Origin: Hyphomicrobium facile
Lineage (GTDB): Bacteria; Pseudomonadota; Alphaproteobacteria; Rhizobiales; Hyphomicrobiaceae
Length of the DNA: 64,000 nt
Assembly (NCBI RefSeq): GCF_900116175.1
Contig: NZ_FPCH01000002.1
Span: forward strand, 682,001-746,000
Reading direction: 5' to 3'
Below the pieces are notes generated by a model. It searched no databases. It saw nothing but the letters and a program-made list of their open reading frames with translations, and was not told the origin of the DNA. Each line of letters begins with the position of its first letter. Positions within the stretch are counted from its first letter, which is position 1. Shown here piece after piece: positions 49,244 to 57,773 of the stretch. The position numbers and the translations under genes are program-made.

Positions 49244-50290
49244 ATGCTGGGTCCCGTAATTCGCTTGACAGATCTGGCGCATGGCGGCGGCTGCGGGTGC
49301 AAGCTCGTTCCTTCCGTCCTCCAGCAGCTGCTGGCTGGGCAGCCGGGAGCTGGCCCGTTTGCGCAACTGCTCGTCGGAACGGAAACCGGCGACGACGCCG
49401 CCGTCTGGCGTGTCGACGACGATCAATGCGTTATCGCGACGACCGATTTTTTCATGCCGATGGTCGATGATGCGCGCGACTTCGGCCGCATCGCCGCGGC
49501 CAATGCCATTTCCGACGTATACGCCATGGGCGGGCGGCCGATCATGGCGCTGGCGATCCTCGGAATGCCGCTCGACAAGCTTCCCGTCGAGACCGTGCGT
49601 GAGATCCTTGCGGGTGGCGCGTCCGTTTGTGCGGAAGCAGGAATTCCCGTGGCCGGCGGCCACTCGATCGATACGCCGGAGCCGATCTATGGGCTGGCGG
49701 TGATCGGGCTCACGAAGCATCAAAACGTGCGCCGGAATTCCGGCGCGATGCCGGGAGATGCGGTCATCCTGACGAAGGGGATCGGCGTCGGCATCTATTC
49801 GGCGGCTTTCAAGAAGCGCTCGCTGCCCGCGGATGCCTACGCCGAAATGATGGCGTCGACGACCTTGTTGAACCGCATCGGCCAGACGCTCGGCGAAGTT
49901 CCGTCCGTGCACGCCATGACGGACGTGACCGGCTTCGGACTTCTCGGACACGCTCTCGAGGTGGCGCGCGGGAGCGGCGTCAGCATCGATATCGCGTATG
50001 ATCGCATTCCATTTCTATCGTCCGCCGAAGCCCTGGCGGAAGCGGGGTTTGCAACGGGCGCATCGGCGCGCAATTGGGCAAGCTATGGGCACGAGGTTGT
50101 TCTGCCGGCGAGCCTGCCGGCTACTGGACGAACGCTGCTGAGCGATCCGCAGACGTCGGGCGGCCTCTTGATCGCATGTGCCGACGAGCATGCCGAGGAT
50201 ATCCGCAGCACGATCGAAGAAGCCGGTTATCCATCGGCGCGCATCATCGGCCTGGTCAGAACCGGCGAACCGCGGATCAATATTTTCTAG
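49244..50290 (+). CDS. selD: Selenide, water dikinase (selenophosphate synthase)
   Basis: 348 aa. Makes selenophosphate from selenide and ATP, the selenium donor for SelA. The active-site segment HGGGCGCKL places Cys17 and Lys20 exactly as in E. coli SelD; the enzyme itself uses Cys, not Sec. ATP-binding region motifs are [31 protein letters not shown] and [20 protein letters not shown]. The C-terminal [15 protein letters not shown] is typical. Divergent from the permease (155-base gap), and convergent with tRNA-Sec/selB (stop 54 bases from the tRNA 3' end). Confidence 0.96.
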   Translation: MLGPVIRLTDLAHGGGCGCKLVPSVLQQLLAGQPGAGPFAQLLVGTETGDDAAVWRVDDDQCVIATTDFFMPMVDDARDFGRIAAANAISDVYAMGGRPIMALAILGMPLDKLPVETVREILAGGASVCAEAGIPVAGGHSIDTPEPIYGLAVIGLTKHQNVRRNSGAMPGDAVILTKGIGVGIYSAAFKKRSLPADAYAEMMASTTLLNRIGQTLGEVPSVHAMTDVTGFGLLGHALEVARGSGVSIDIAYDRIPFLSSAEALAEAGFATGASARNWASYGHEVVLPASLPATGRTLLSDPQTSGGLLIACADEHAEDIRSTIEEAGYPSARIIGLVRTGEPRINIF

Positions 50291-50320
50291 TGCGATTGCT
50301 GGTGCGATTTCGGGCTGGCG

Positions 50321-52390
50321 TCACGGGTGCTTTTTCGGTGATGTTGGCGGAGGCGAGTGGGAGTCGAACCCACCTGGGACAGGCTCGCTGCCCCACTCGG
50401 ATTTGAAGTCCGAACGCCCCACCGGGGACGCTTCACCTCCGTGCACGTCAGTCGACGAAAGCACGACACTTCCGAACAAGTCCAGCCGATGGACGTTCAT
50501 GCGTCTGAGATCGCCCTTGCGCAGCGTCACGCCATGCCGGTCCAGGAACTCCAGAATCTGGATCGCGACCTTGCGCCCGTTGTCGAGGCGATCGCGGAGG
50601 TCGGCGGCGTTGAACGATTTGCTTTCTGCCCGCGCCGCTATGCCGGCCGCGATGGCCACGATCTCGCGGATGGTCTCTCGCAGGAAAAAGTGGTCGTGCG
50701 CCACCTCATCGACCCATCCCAGCCGGCCTGCGAGTTTCAGCAGGCGGCGAACGTCGCGCTCAGGGTTTCCCGTCGCCGCCGCGATATCGCGCACGCGCGG
50801 CGGACGAAAGCGCTCATCGCCGCCAAGAAGCTCCGCGGTGGCAATCCAGGCCGCCTCGTCGCCGGGCGCAAGGCGGACGTTGTGGGACGTGAGGCGAACG
50901 AATGCGCCGTCGAGCGCGATGCCCCCTGCCTCCGACAATTTCTGAAGTGCCACTGCGGATGCCGGCTTGCCGAGACGCGGCTGCAGCATGAGGCGGAGCT
51001 GCTCGCGTCCGATGCCCTGGAGATCGGGGTTCGCAGCGTGATATTCCGCGACCTTCTCGCTCAGGCTCCCTGCAAACAACTTCCATCGAAGCGGCGACAG
51101 GGCCGTGCGGGTATCACGGGATTCCAGGATCGTCAGTCCGAGGCTGGAAGCGAGCCGTCCCATTTGCACGCTGGAAAGCGCCCTATCGCGCGCGAACGCC
51201 GTGAGCTCGACAAAAAACGGCGCCACTTCAAGAAGCGCAGATAGCGACGCCGACGGATCATCTATCGCCGATGCTTCGCGTTGCGCATGCCGTTCCGGCG
51301 TTCGCCGCTTTCGGGACGGCGCGCGGAGATCGATAAACCTGCCGCCGCCGATGGTGCGTCGTGCGGAGACATCCCGCAAAACGAAGCGATCGTGCACACC
51401 TGCGGCGATCGGCTGATCGAGAACGAGTTGGACGTCGGCTGCGGCTCCGGGCTCAAGAGATTTGTCGTCGAGCAGAACGATACGTGCCCCGACTTCGGTT
51501 GCCGCGTGATGCAAACGCACAGGAAACCATTGTCCAATCGGCTTTTCTTCCGACGGCAACACTCGCAATACCGCGTCGATGCGATCGGTCGGCGCGTGCA
51601 GTGCCGGGTCGAGCACGACGTCACCGCGATGAATTGCATCCTTGGAGATATCCGCTCCGCTCAGGTTGAGCGCGCTGCGGTCGCCGGCTTTTGCGAACTC
51701 GGCGGGTGTGTTTTGAGCGTGTATCGAACGTACGCGCGCCGGTAATCCCGATGGGCTCAGTTGCACCTGATCGCCGAGGCGCACGATGCCGGAGAGCACG
51801 GTTCCGGTTACGACGACGCCGACGCCCGGCAATGTGAAAACGCGGTCGACTGCGAGGCGAAAGCGCCCTTCTGCCGATCGCGCATGGATCACAGAGGCCG
51901 CTGCAATAAGATATTTCCGCAGTTCGCCGATGCCGCGTCCGGTGATGGCCGAGACGGCCATGACATCGGCATTCGCGAACGCCGTATCGGCAATCATCTC
52001 TTTGATTTGGCCCGTGACTTCGGCTATGCGCTCGTCGCTCGCGAGATCGGCCTTCGTTATAACAGCGACGCCCTTGCTGACGCCGAGGAGATCGAGGATC
52101 GCAAGATGTTCGAACGTCTGCGGTTTGCTCCCGTCGTCGGCGGCGACCGTGAGCAGAGCAAAGTCGATGCCGCTTGCGCCTGCCAGCATCGTATGCACGA
52201 AGCGCTCGTGACCGGGCACATCGATGAAGCCGAGGATTTGTCCCTCCGGAGAAGGCAGATATGCGAAGCCCAGATCGATCGTGATCCCGCGCGCTTTTTC
52301 TTCCTTCAGGCGATCGCCGTCGACGCCGGTCAGCGCTTTGACCAGCGCCGTCTTTCCGTGATCGATGTGGCCAGCGGTGCCGATGATCAT
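50321..52390 (-). CDS. selB: Selenocysteine-specific elongation factor SelB
   Basis: 689 aa. Delivers Sec-tRNA(Sec) to the ribosome at SECIS-marked UGA codons. N-terminal G-domain motifs are [39 protein letters not shown] and ITKADLA, followed by EF-Tu-like domains II and III and C-terminal winged-helix domains that bind the SECIS ([20 protein letters not shown] near residue 625). The last winged helix ends near residue 648. Residues 651-682 are encoded by the complete tRNA-Sec gene on the same strand, in frame, and seven more residues follow before the stop. No earlier in-frame stop exists. It starts 5 bases after selA. Confidence 0.95.
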   Translation of the reverse strand: MIIGTAGHIDHGKTALVKALTGVDGDRLKEEKARGITIDLGFAYLPSPEGQILGFIDVPGHERFVHTMLAGASGIDFALLTVAADDGSKPQTFEHLAILDLLGVSKGVAVITKADLASDERIAEVTGQIKEMIADTAFANADVMAVSAITGRGIGELRKYLIAAASVIHARSAEGRFRLAVDRVFTLPGVGVVVTGTVLSGIVRLGDQVQLSPSGLPARVRSIHAQNTPAEFAKAGDRSALNLSGADISKDAIHRGDVVLDPALHAPTDRIDAVLRVLPSEEKPIGQWFPVRLHHAATEVGARIVLLDDKSLEPGAAADVQLVLDQPIAAGVHDRFVLRDVSARRTIGGGRFIDLRAPSRKRRTPERHAQREASAIDDPSASLSALLEVAPFFVELTAFARDRALSSVQMGRLASSLGLTILESRDTRTALSPLRWKLFAGSLSEKVAEYHAANPDLQGIGREQLRLMLQPRLGKPASAVALQKLSEAGGIALDGAFVRLTSHNVRLAPGDEAAWIATAELLGGDERFRPPRVRDIAAATGNPERDVRRLLKLAGRLGWVDEVAHDHFFLRETIREIVAIAAGIAARAESKSFNAADLRDRLDNGRKVAIQILEFLDRHGVTLRKGDLRRMNVHRLDLFGSVVLSSTDVHGGEASPVGRSDFKSEWGSEPVPGGFDSHSPPPTSPKKHP
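50345..50440 (-). tRNA. selC: tRNA-Sec (TCA)
   Basis: 96-base minus-strand gene. It has the 8-bp acceptor stem typical of tRNA-Sec (GGAGGTGA with TCGCCTCC), anticodon loop CTTCAAA with anticodon TCA, a long variable arm (GTGGGGCAGCGAGCC...), T-arm GTGGGTTCGACTCCCAC and an encoded GCCA (CCA at 50345-50347). Strongly similar in layout to E. coli selC. It lies wholly inside the 3' end of the selB reading frame. Confidence 0.97.
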
Positions 52391-52395
52391 CTGTT

Positions 52396-53829
52396 TTATC
52401 GGCTGCGTTGCCCGTTCCCGGATTGGGCCGGGGCGCTGCGGTCGAGGGTATTCAAAACAGATAGAAATGCGGCTTCATCGGTCAAGCATCTGAGATCGAG
52501 AATGAGGGCGCCGTCGTCCAATCTGCCGATGACGGGGCGAGACAAGCCGCGCAACGCAGCTGCCAGATGCTCGAGCGCACTGCCCCCGGCATTCGATGCG
52601 ATGGCGAGGCCCGCGCTCGGTATCGTATCGAGCGGCAGCGCACCTGAGCCGATCTGGCTTTCGCATTGGCAAATAGTCACGGTGAAGGCTCGTCCGACTG
52701 CGCGCCCCACCGCAGGCAGAAGACGCCGCGCTTGATCTTCGATTTCAGAGCGCGGGCGCGCGAGCAGCCGGAGCGTCGGCATGCGTTCGGCAAGGCGATC
52801 CGGATCGCGATAAAGCCTCAGCGTCGCTTCGATCGCCGCAAGGCGGATCTTGTCGACGCGAAGCGCACGTTTCATCGGGTTGCGATTGATCGCTTCGATG
52901 AGGGCGCGCTTGCCCACAATGAACCCCGCTTGCGGGCCACCGAGAAGCTTGTCGCCAGAGAACGTGACCACGTCCGCGCCTTGCGCGACGGCCTCGCGCA
53001 CCGTCGGCTCCTTCTTCAGGCCGTAGCGGGACAAATCCACGAGCGTGCCCGATCCGAGATCGTTCATCAGCGCGACGTTTGCCTCCGCCGCAATGCGGGC
53101 GAGTTCAGCGCCGCCGACTTCGGACGTAAATCCGAGAATGCGATAGTTCGAGGTGTGGACCTTCAGAATGACGCCGGTCGCTTCGGAGAGGGCGGCCGTA
53201 TAGTCCTTCGCGTGCGTGCGGTTGGTGGTTCCGACTTCGACGAGCGTTGCGCCGGCTCTGGCCATGATGTCCGGCATGCGGAAAGCGCCGCCGATCTCGA
53301 TCAACTCGCCCCGGGAGACGATGGCTTCGCGTCCGCCCGCAAGGGTGTTGAGCGCGAGGAGAACGGCGGCGGCATTGTTGTTGACGACGGTTGCATCTTC
53401 CGCGCCGGTCAACGCGCAGAGAAGCTCTCTCACGTGATCATCGCGCTCGCCGCGTTTGCCGGTCGCCAGGTCGAATTCCAGAGCGACCGGTTCGCGCATC
53501 GCTTCGATTGCGGCCTCGATCGCGGCTTCGGCGAGTACCGCGCGCCCGAGGTTGGTGTGGAGCACGGTGCCGGTGAGATTGAAGAGCGGGCGCAGACCGG
53601 AGCGATCCTCGTCCGCGAGGCGCGCCAGCGCCAGGGTTGCCACCTGTTCGACCGTCGGGACGACTGATGAGCCGGATTTGAGCGCTACCCGGGTTTCCGC
53701 CAGCACGCTGCGGATCGTCTCGGTCGACGCGGCACGTCCGAAACGCTCCACGAGCGTCGCGGCGGTCACGCTATTCAGAACGGCATCGACGGACGGTAAT
53801 TCGCGGAGGGCTGCACTCGAAATTTCCAC
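52396..53829 (-). CDS. selA: L-seryl-tRNA(Sec) selenium transferase
   Basis: 477-aa PLP enzyme that converts Ser-tRNA(Sec) to Sec-tRNA(Sec) using selenophosphate. A GTG start at 53829 is used. Motifs are LRPLFNLTGTVLHTNLGRAV, EDATVVNNNAAAVLLALNTL, GAFRMPDIMARAGATLVEVG and the PLP lysine region VTFSGDKLLGGPQAGFIVG. The C-terminus (LRGLSRPVIGRLDDGALILD) is typical. It lies 46 bases downstream of the DsbA-like gene and directly upstream of selB, so the three are probably co-transcribed. Confidence 0.97.
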   Translation of the reverse strand: MEISSAALRELPSVDAVLNSVTAATLVERFGRAASTETIRSVLAETRVALKSGSSVVPTVEQVATLALARLADEDRSGLRPLFNLTGTVLHTNLGRAVLAEAAIEAAIEAMREPVALEFDLATGKRGERDDHVRELLCALTGAEDATVVNNNAAAVLLALNTLAGGREAIVSRGELIEIGGAFRMPDIMARAGATLVEVGTTNRTHAKDYTAALSEATGVILKVHTSNYRILGFTSEVGGAELARIAAEANVALMNDLGSGTLVDLSRYGLKKEPTVREAVAQGADVVTFSGDKLLGGPQAGFIVGKRALIEAINRNPMKRALRVDKIRLAAIEATLRLYRDPDRLAERMPTLRLLARPRSEIEDQARRLLPAVGRAVGRAFTVTICQCESQIGSGALPLDTIPSAGLAIASNAGGSALEHLAAALRGLSRPVIGRLDDGALILDLRCLTDEAAFLSVLNTLDRSAPAQSGNGQRSR

Positions 53830-53875
53830 TTGGACCTCAAGGGAAGAGATTCAACATCCGCCCGCTGTTAATCCG

Positions 53876-54418
53876 TCAGCCGTCGAGCCCGAAGCGGCCG
53901 GAGGCGGTGGCTTCCAAGGCCGCGACGATGGCTTCAACATCCCGCGGACCATCGAAACGCTGCCCATTAACGAACAAGCAGGGGGTTCCGTTCACGCCGC
54001 TGCGGACGCCGCCGCGAAAATCGCGCTTGATATGATCGGCAAAGCGGCCGGCGAACGCCTGTTGGACGGCGCTGTCGCTCAGCCCAATTGCGCTGGCGTC
54101 AACCAGCAGGTCGTCATCCGCGAGCGCCTTTTGGTTCTCGAAGAGAATATCGTGCATTTCCCAAAAGCGGTCGATCGCGCCGGCGGCTTCAGAAATTTCG
54201 GCCGCGTGCAGCGCGTGCGGGTGAAGCCGAATGAGCGGGAAATGCCGGTAGACGAACCGCAGCTCGTCGCCCATGGACTCTTGCACCGCCTTGATGACCG
54301 AATAGGCGTCACCGCAGTAGGGACATTCGAAATCACCGTATTCAACCAAGGTCATTGGCGCATTCGGTGAACCTTCGATGTGATCTTCGCCGGAAACCGG
54401 TACGGATAATTGGCCCAT
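53876..54418 (-). CDS. DsbA-family thiol oxidoreductase, cytoplasmic
   Basis: 180 aa from the ATG at 54418, with an AGAGG ribosome site. The thioredoxin-fold motif LVEYGDFECPYCGDAYSVIK holds the CPYC redox pair, followed by FVYRHFPLIRLHPHALHAAE, GAIDRFWEMHDILFENQ and the cis-proline region NGTPCLFVNGQRFDG. This is the pattern of the DSBA/FrnE-like group used for oxidative folding or as thioredoxin-like reductases. No signal peptide was seen, so a cytosolic role is likely. It precedes selA on the same strand. Confidence 0.87.
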   Translation of the reverse strand: MGQLSVPVSGEDHIEGSPNAPMTLVEYGDFECPYCGDAYSVIKAVQESMGDELRFVYRHFPLIRLHPHALHAAEISEAAGAIDRFWEMHDILFENQKALADDDLLVDASAIGLSDSAVQQAFAGRFADHIKRDFRGGVRSGVNGTPCLFVNGQRFDGPRDVEAIVAALEATASGRFGLDG

Positions 54419-54584
54419 GATTTGCCTCTCATATGCCAACGTTCAGTGGACTGCACTTCTGACCAGTAAAGCGCTTTCGCAATCGCAAGACAACAGAGCA
54501 CCCGCGCCTAACACGGCGTTCACAGGTCCACGGCAATTCGGGGCCGACCGTTAACGATTTTGGGCTGATGGCGAGCGGCGCGCG

Positions 54585-55610
54585 CTATTTGCGGGAAGCT
54601 GCAAGGCGGCCTTGCCACAGGCGTTTGCCTTCCGCGAAGTGCCACGCCAGGAGACCCGGAACGCCGGAGATTATCTCGCGGGCGCGTTTCAACAGCGATA
54701 GGGCAAGAGCGACATCGGGGCCGAGCCCGAACAGCGCGCCGACAACGACATAGCCGCCCTCCTGCACACCCGCAGCCCAAGGAACAATGAAGGCCGCCGT
54801 TCGAAGCGCGAAGACGAGGCTTTCGAGAGCAAGGACGTCTCCTGCCGAAAGCGTGTGGTTCATGAACCAAAGAGCGATCCACGTTTCCGCTGCACCCGCG
54901 AGCCAGCCCAGCAGGTGCAGGAAGGTCGACGCGATCACCGCCCCCTTCTTGCGATAGATCGCCTGGACCGCTGCGTGAACGCTGTCGCTGTCGGAGAGTC
55001 CTTCCCAGGCGCGCGTGAAGCCAAGCTTTGCGGGTAACGTTTCGAGAAAGAGTATCAGGCCCTTGTTCTGCGCGATGAGGAATCCGACGACCGCGATGGT
55101 TGCGATGCAAAGTCCGGCGGCCGCCCACCACGCGGCGGCTTCATCCGGATGGTAGAGAAAAAGCAGCGCCAGCCCCATGAACGTATAGATGAGCTGGCTC
55201 AGCATCTCCGTCGTCATGTCGGTAATGGTCGTCGCGGCCGCAACGTTCACCCGCAGGCCGTGCTTGCTCAATTCCCGAGCGCCGGCAGCCTCGCCGGCTC
55301 CGGGTATGATGGCGAGCAGGTTGCCGATGCTGTCGCGGATCCAGCGCGCCCATAGGAATAGGAGTCCGCTGTGCGCGGGAGGGCTCTCGACCAGCAGCAC
55401 GCGCCAAGCCCACGCGCAGAACACGAGCGAGGCGAGATAGGCCGCGAGGATTGCCGCCATGCCGCGCAAGCCTGCCGTCGCGATGGCGTCCCAGACCCCG
55501 GAGATGCCGAAATAAACGACGAGGGAAATCGCGACTGCAATTCCCGCCATCGCGGCGATGAGAAACGCGACGCGCGAGCTAGGCGGACCTGAGGCCGGCT
55601 CGGCGCTCAT
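54585..55610 (-). CDS. hpnL: HpnL-type membrane protein (lysylphosphatidylglycerol synthase TM-like)
   Basis: 341 aa with about eight membrane helices. It belongs to the UPF0104/LPG-synthase transmembrane group; the segments RDSIGNLLAIIPGAGEAAGA and WAAGVQEGGYVVVGALFGLG are typical of hopanoid-cluster HpnL. HpnL is thought to help move hopanoids between membranes. The start (55610) overlaps the hpnI stop by 4 bases, and the adjacent hpnI/hpnK genes support the call. The 3' end is followed by 166 bases without a gene before the DsbA-like gene. Confidence 0.85.
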   Translation of the reverse strand: MSAEPASGPPSSRVAFLIAAMAGIAVAISLVVYFGISGVWDAIATAGLRGMAAILAAYLASLVFCAWAWRVLLVESPPAHSGLLFLWARWIRDSIGNLLAIIPGAGEAAGARELSKHGLRVNVAAATTITDMTTEMLSQLIYTFMGLALLFLYHPDEAAAWWAAAGLCIATIAVVGFLIAQNKGLILFLETLPAKLGFTRAWEGLSDSDSVHAAVQAIYRKKGAVIASTFLHLLGWLAGAAETWIALWFMNHTLSAGDVLALESLVFALRTAAFIVPWAAGVQEGGYVVVGALFGLGPDVALALSLLKRAREIISGVPGLLAWHFAEGKRLWQGRLAASRK

Positions 55611-56815
55611 CGCTTGTCTCCGAGCGATACGGCCTCGCGATTAGAGCCGGCGGCGCGGACGTTACGGCCGTCGGCGATGAGTTTTCGGAAGGCTTCGTAG
55701 GTGAAGATATTCTTACCCCAGCGCACTTTGTTGCCGAACAGGCCGAAAGCCCACGCGAAGAAGCAGACGCATTCGCGCAACGGGACCAGCCAAGGCTGAG
55801 GCGGCGTGTTCATCCGGAAGCTTTGGCGGACTTGGTAATGGAGCGCGATGCGAAGCGCTATCTCCAAGCCGATGATCGAAAGTCCGACGATGGACGGCCA
55901 CGGAAGCAACAGAACGAGAAGCAATGGCAGCGGCCAGGTGATCACCGACATGAAGTGGTCGGCCGGGCGGCAGAAGCGTTCCATCCGCTGCCACAGGATT
56001 TCGTGGCGGAACAACTCGCTGAAACTCGTCTCCGCGACGATGGTGTCGCAACAATAGGATGACAGAACGACCTCGTAGCCGCGCTGAGCCGTGAGGTTTC
56101 CGAGCGCGAAGTCGTCGGGAAAGAAATTGGAGAGATGATCGAAGCCGCCGAACGAGTCGAGAGCCTCGCGGCGAACGCTGCACATCGCGAATGCGAAATC
56201 GATACCGCGAAGCCCGACGTCCACCAGGACCGACGGCGCGAACCAGTCGCTGATATTCAGGGTACCGAAATCGGCGGCTGCGGCTCCGCCATAGGGAAGC
56301 CCTTTGTAGATGGACGCAACCGCGCCCACCTTCAGATCGACGAACGGCGCGGCCATCGACGCGATGCAATTCCTGTCGACGCGAAGGTCGGCGTCGGCGA
56401 CAAGCAAAATGTCGTAGCGCGCGGCCTTGTAAATGTTGGCGAGGTTGGACGCCCGCGGATTGGGTCCGACGAGATTGGCATCGACGACGAGCCTGAGATT
56501 GCGATCGGGGAACTCGGCGATCAGGCGCTTGACGACCGCGACGGCCGGATCGCTCTCCGAGTGTGCGCCGAATATGACCTCGTACTCCGGCCAATCCTGA
56601 TCGCAGAACGTGCGGAGGCAATCGTAAAGGAATGGCTGGGCGCCGTGGACAGGCTTCAACACCGAGACAGGCGGGCGCCAGCCTTCGACCGAGACCGGAC
56701 GTTCACGGAAGCGCCGCGTGAAATACAGCGCGAGTACAAGATAGGCCAAGGCCGCAAGACCCAGGATGATACCGGCGATCACCGCGGGATTGAGGACCAC
56801 GATTGGCAAGTGCAT
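55607..56815 (-). CDS. hpnI: HpnI-type hopanoid-associated glycosyltransferase (GT2/ceramide glucosyltransferase-like)
   Basis: 402 aa. A membrane helix at residues 8-30 is followed by a cytosolic GT-A domain: VSVLKPVHGAQPFLYDCLRT, DxD-type motif LLVADADLRVDRN, FFPDDFALGNLTAQRGYEVV and the (Q/R)xxRW-like WQRMERF; then two or more C-terminal membrane helices (TWPLPLLLVLLLPWPSIVGL). HpnI adds an N-acetylglucosamine unit to hopanoids in known pathways. Neighbours hpnK and hpnL support this function; other glycolipid substrates remain possible. Confidence 0.85.
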   Translation of the reverse strand: MHLPIVVLNPAVIAGIILGLAALAYLVLALYFTRRFRERPVSVEGWRPPVSVLKPVHGAQPFLYDCLRTFCDQDWPEYEVIFGAHSESDPAVAVVKRLIAEFPDRNLRLVVDANLVGPNPRASNLANIYKAARYDILLVADADLRVDRNCIASMAAPFVDLKVGAVASIYKGLPYGGAAAADFGTLNISDWFAPSVLVDVGLRGIDFAFAMCSVRREALDSFGGFDHLSNFFPDDFALGNLTAQRGYEVVLSSYCCDTIVAETSFSELFRHEILWQRMERFCRPADHFMSVITWPLPLLLVLLLPWPSIVGLSIIGLEIALRIALHYQVRQSFRMNTPPQPWLVPLRECVCFFAWAFGLFGNKVRWGKNIFTYEAFRKLIADGRNVRAAGSNREAVSLGDKR

Positions 56816-56910
56816 GCGGTAGAAGTCCCCCCAGGCGATGAGATCAGGCGGCTAACGCGCGGCGACGATTATTTCCGCTCGGCGTAGCACATGCTGCAGC
56901 TTTCGACACC

Positions 56911-57759
56911 TCAGGCCGAGAAGGCTGCTTTGAATGTCAGAGGCTGCAACCCAAGGGCTGCAACTTTGGCGCGGACAACCGGGCTGACCATTCCACTGTA
57001 TTCCTCGGCTGAACCGTAGGTTTGGGGCTGATTTTCCATGCGCTTCGCGGGGTGCGCATAAAGCTCCGTCACGCCATCGGGCAGGTGGTCGAGGTAGGCC
57101 AGAATGCGCTTTTCGGTCATGGCGCCCGTGTCGTTTACGCCGAAGATGTGATCGTTGAGCTTCAACCCGGCGCTCTTAAGCTTTCGACGCATCCTTGATG
57201 TCAACCCGGCATAGAGCGCCCAGTTGAAGAGCCGCCGAACAGGTTTGTCGGCGCCCGCTTCCCACGATGGAAAAAATGGCTCGACCGGATATCTAACCGG
57301 CGGCGATCCGTAGCGCGGGGCGAACTTCGCGATGGCATCCGTCACGGCGGGGTGCATGTGGAAATGGTGATGGCCATTGATGTGATCCATCACGAGGCCG
57401 GTGCCTTCGAAACGCTGGAACTGCGCTTCGATCTCGGCTTCGGCCTGACGCCGCATCTCGCCCGAGAAGTACAGATTGAAGCCGAACCACTCAGGGTTAT
57501 TCGAGAAGCATCCGTCGCGATCGACGAGCAGCGGTATCTTTTCGGGCGGCAGGACCGGGCGACTGTCCACCAAGTGGATGTGCAGGCCGACGCCGAGGTT
57601 CGGCAGGCGCTTCGCGCGTTCGACGGCATCGGAAAATGCATCGCCTCCGCACATCAAGCTCGTCGCCGAGAGAATTCCGTCGCTGTGGGAGGCTTCGATG
57701 CCTTCGTTGACGGGAATCGACATTCCGAAGTCGTCGGCCGTCACAATCAATGATTTCAT
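56911..57759 (-). CDS. hpnK: HpnK-type YdjC-family deacetylase
   Basis: 282 aa from the ATG at 57759, with a strong GAGGAGG ribosome site. YdjC/ChbG carbohydrate deacetylase motifs are present: LIVTADDFGMSIPVNEGIEA (metal Asp), VGLHIHLVDSRPVLPPEKIP and MDHINGHHHFHMHPAVTDAI (metal histidines). In hopanoid pathways HpnK removes the acetyl group from the GlcNAc moiety made by HpnI. It lies between the FAD-oxidoreductase gene and hpnI, all on the same strand. Confidence 0.88.
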   Translation of the reverse strand: MKSLIVTADDFGMSIPVNEGIEASHSDGILSATSLMCGGDAFSDAVERAKRLPNLGVGLHIHLVDSRPVLPPEKIPLLVDRDGCFSNNPEWFGFNLYFSGEMRRQAEAEIEAQFQRFEGTGLVMDHINGHHHFHMHPAVTDAIAKFAPRYGSPPVRYPVEPFFPSWEAGADKPVRRLFNWALYAGLTSRMRRKLKSAGLKLNDHIFGVNDTGAMTEKRILAYLDHLPDGVTELYAHPAKRMENQPQTYGSAEEYSGMVSPVVRAKVAALGLQPLTFKAAFSA

Positions 57760-57773
57760 GCGGCGGCCTCCTC

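Noticed and set aside
49244-50290. SelD as a selenoprotein
   Set aside because: Residue 17 is Cys, encoded by a normal codon; no in-frame TGA.
50440-50460. selB ending before the tRNA gene
   Set aside because: No in-frame stop is present between the winged-helix end and 50321; only a sequence error would create one.
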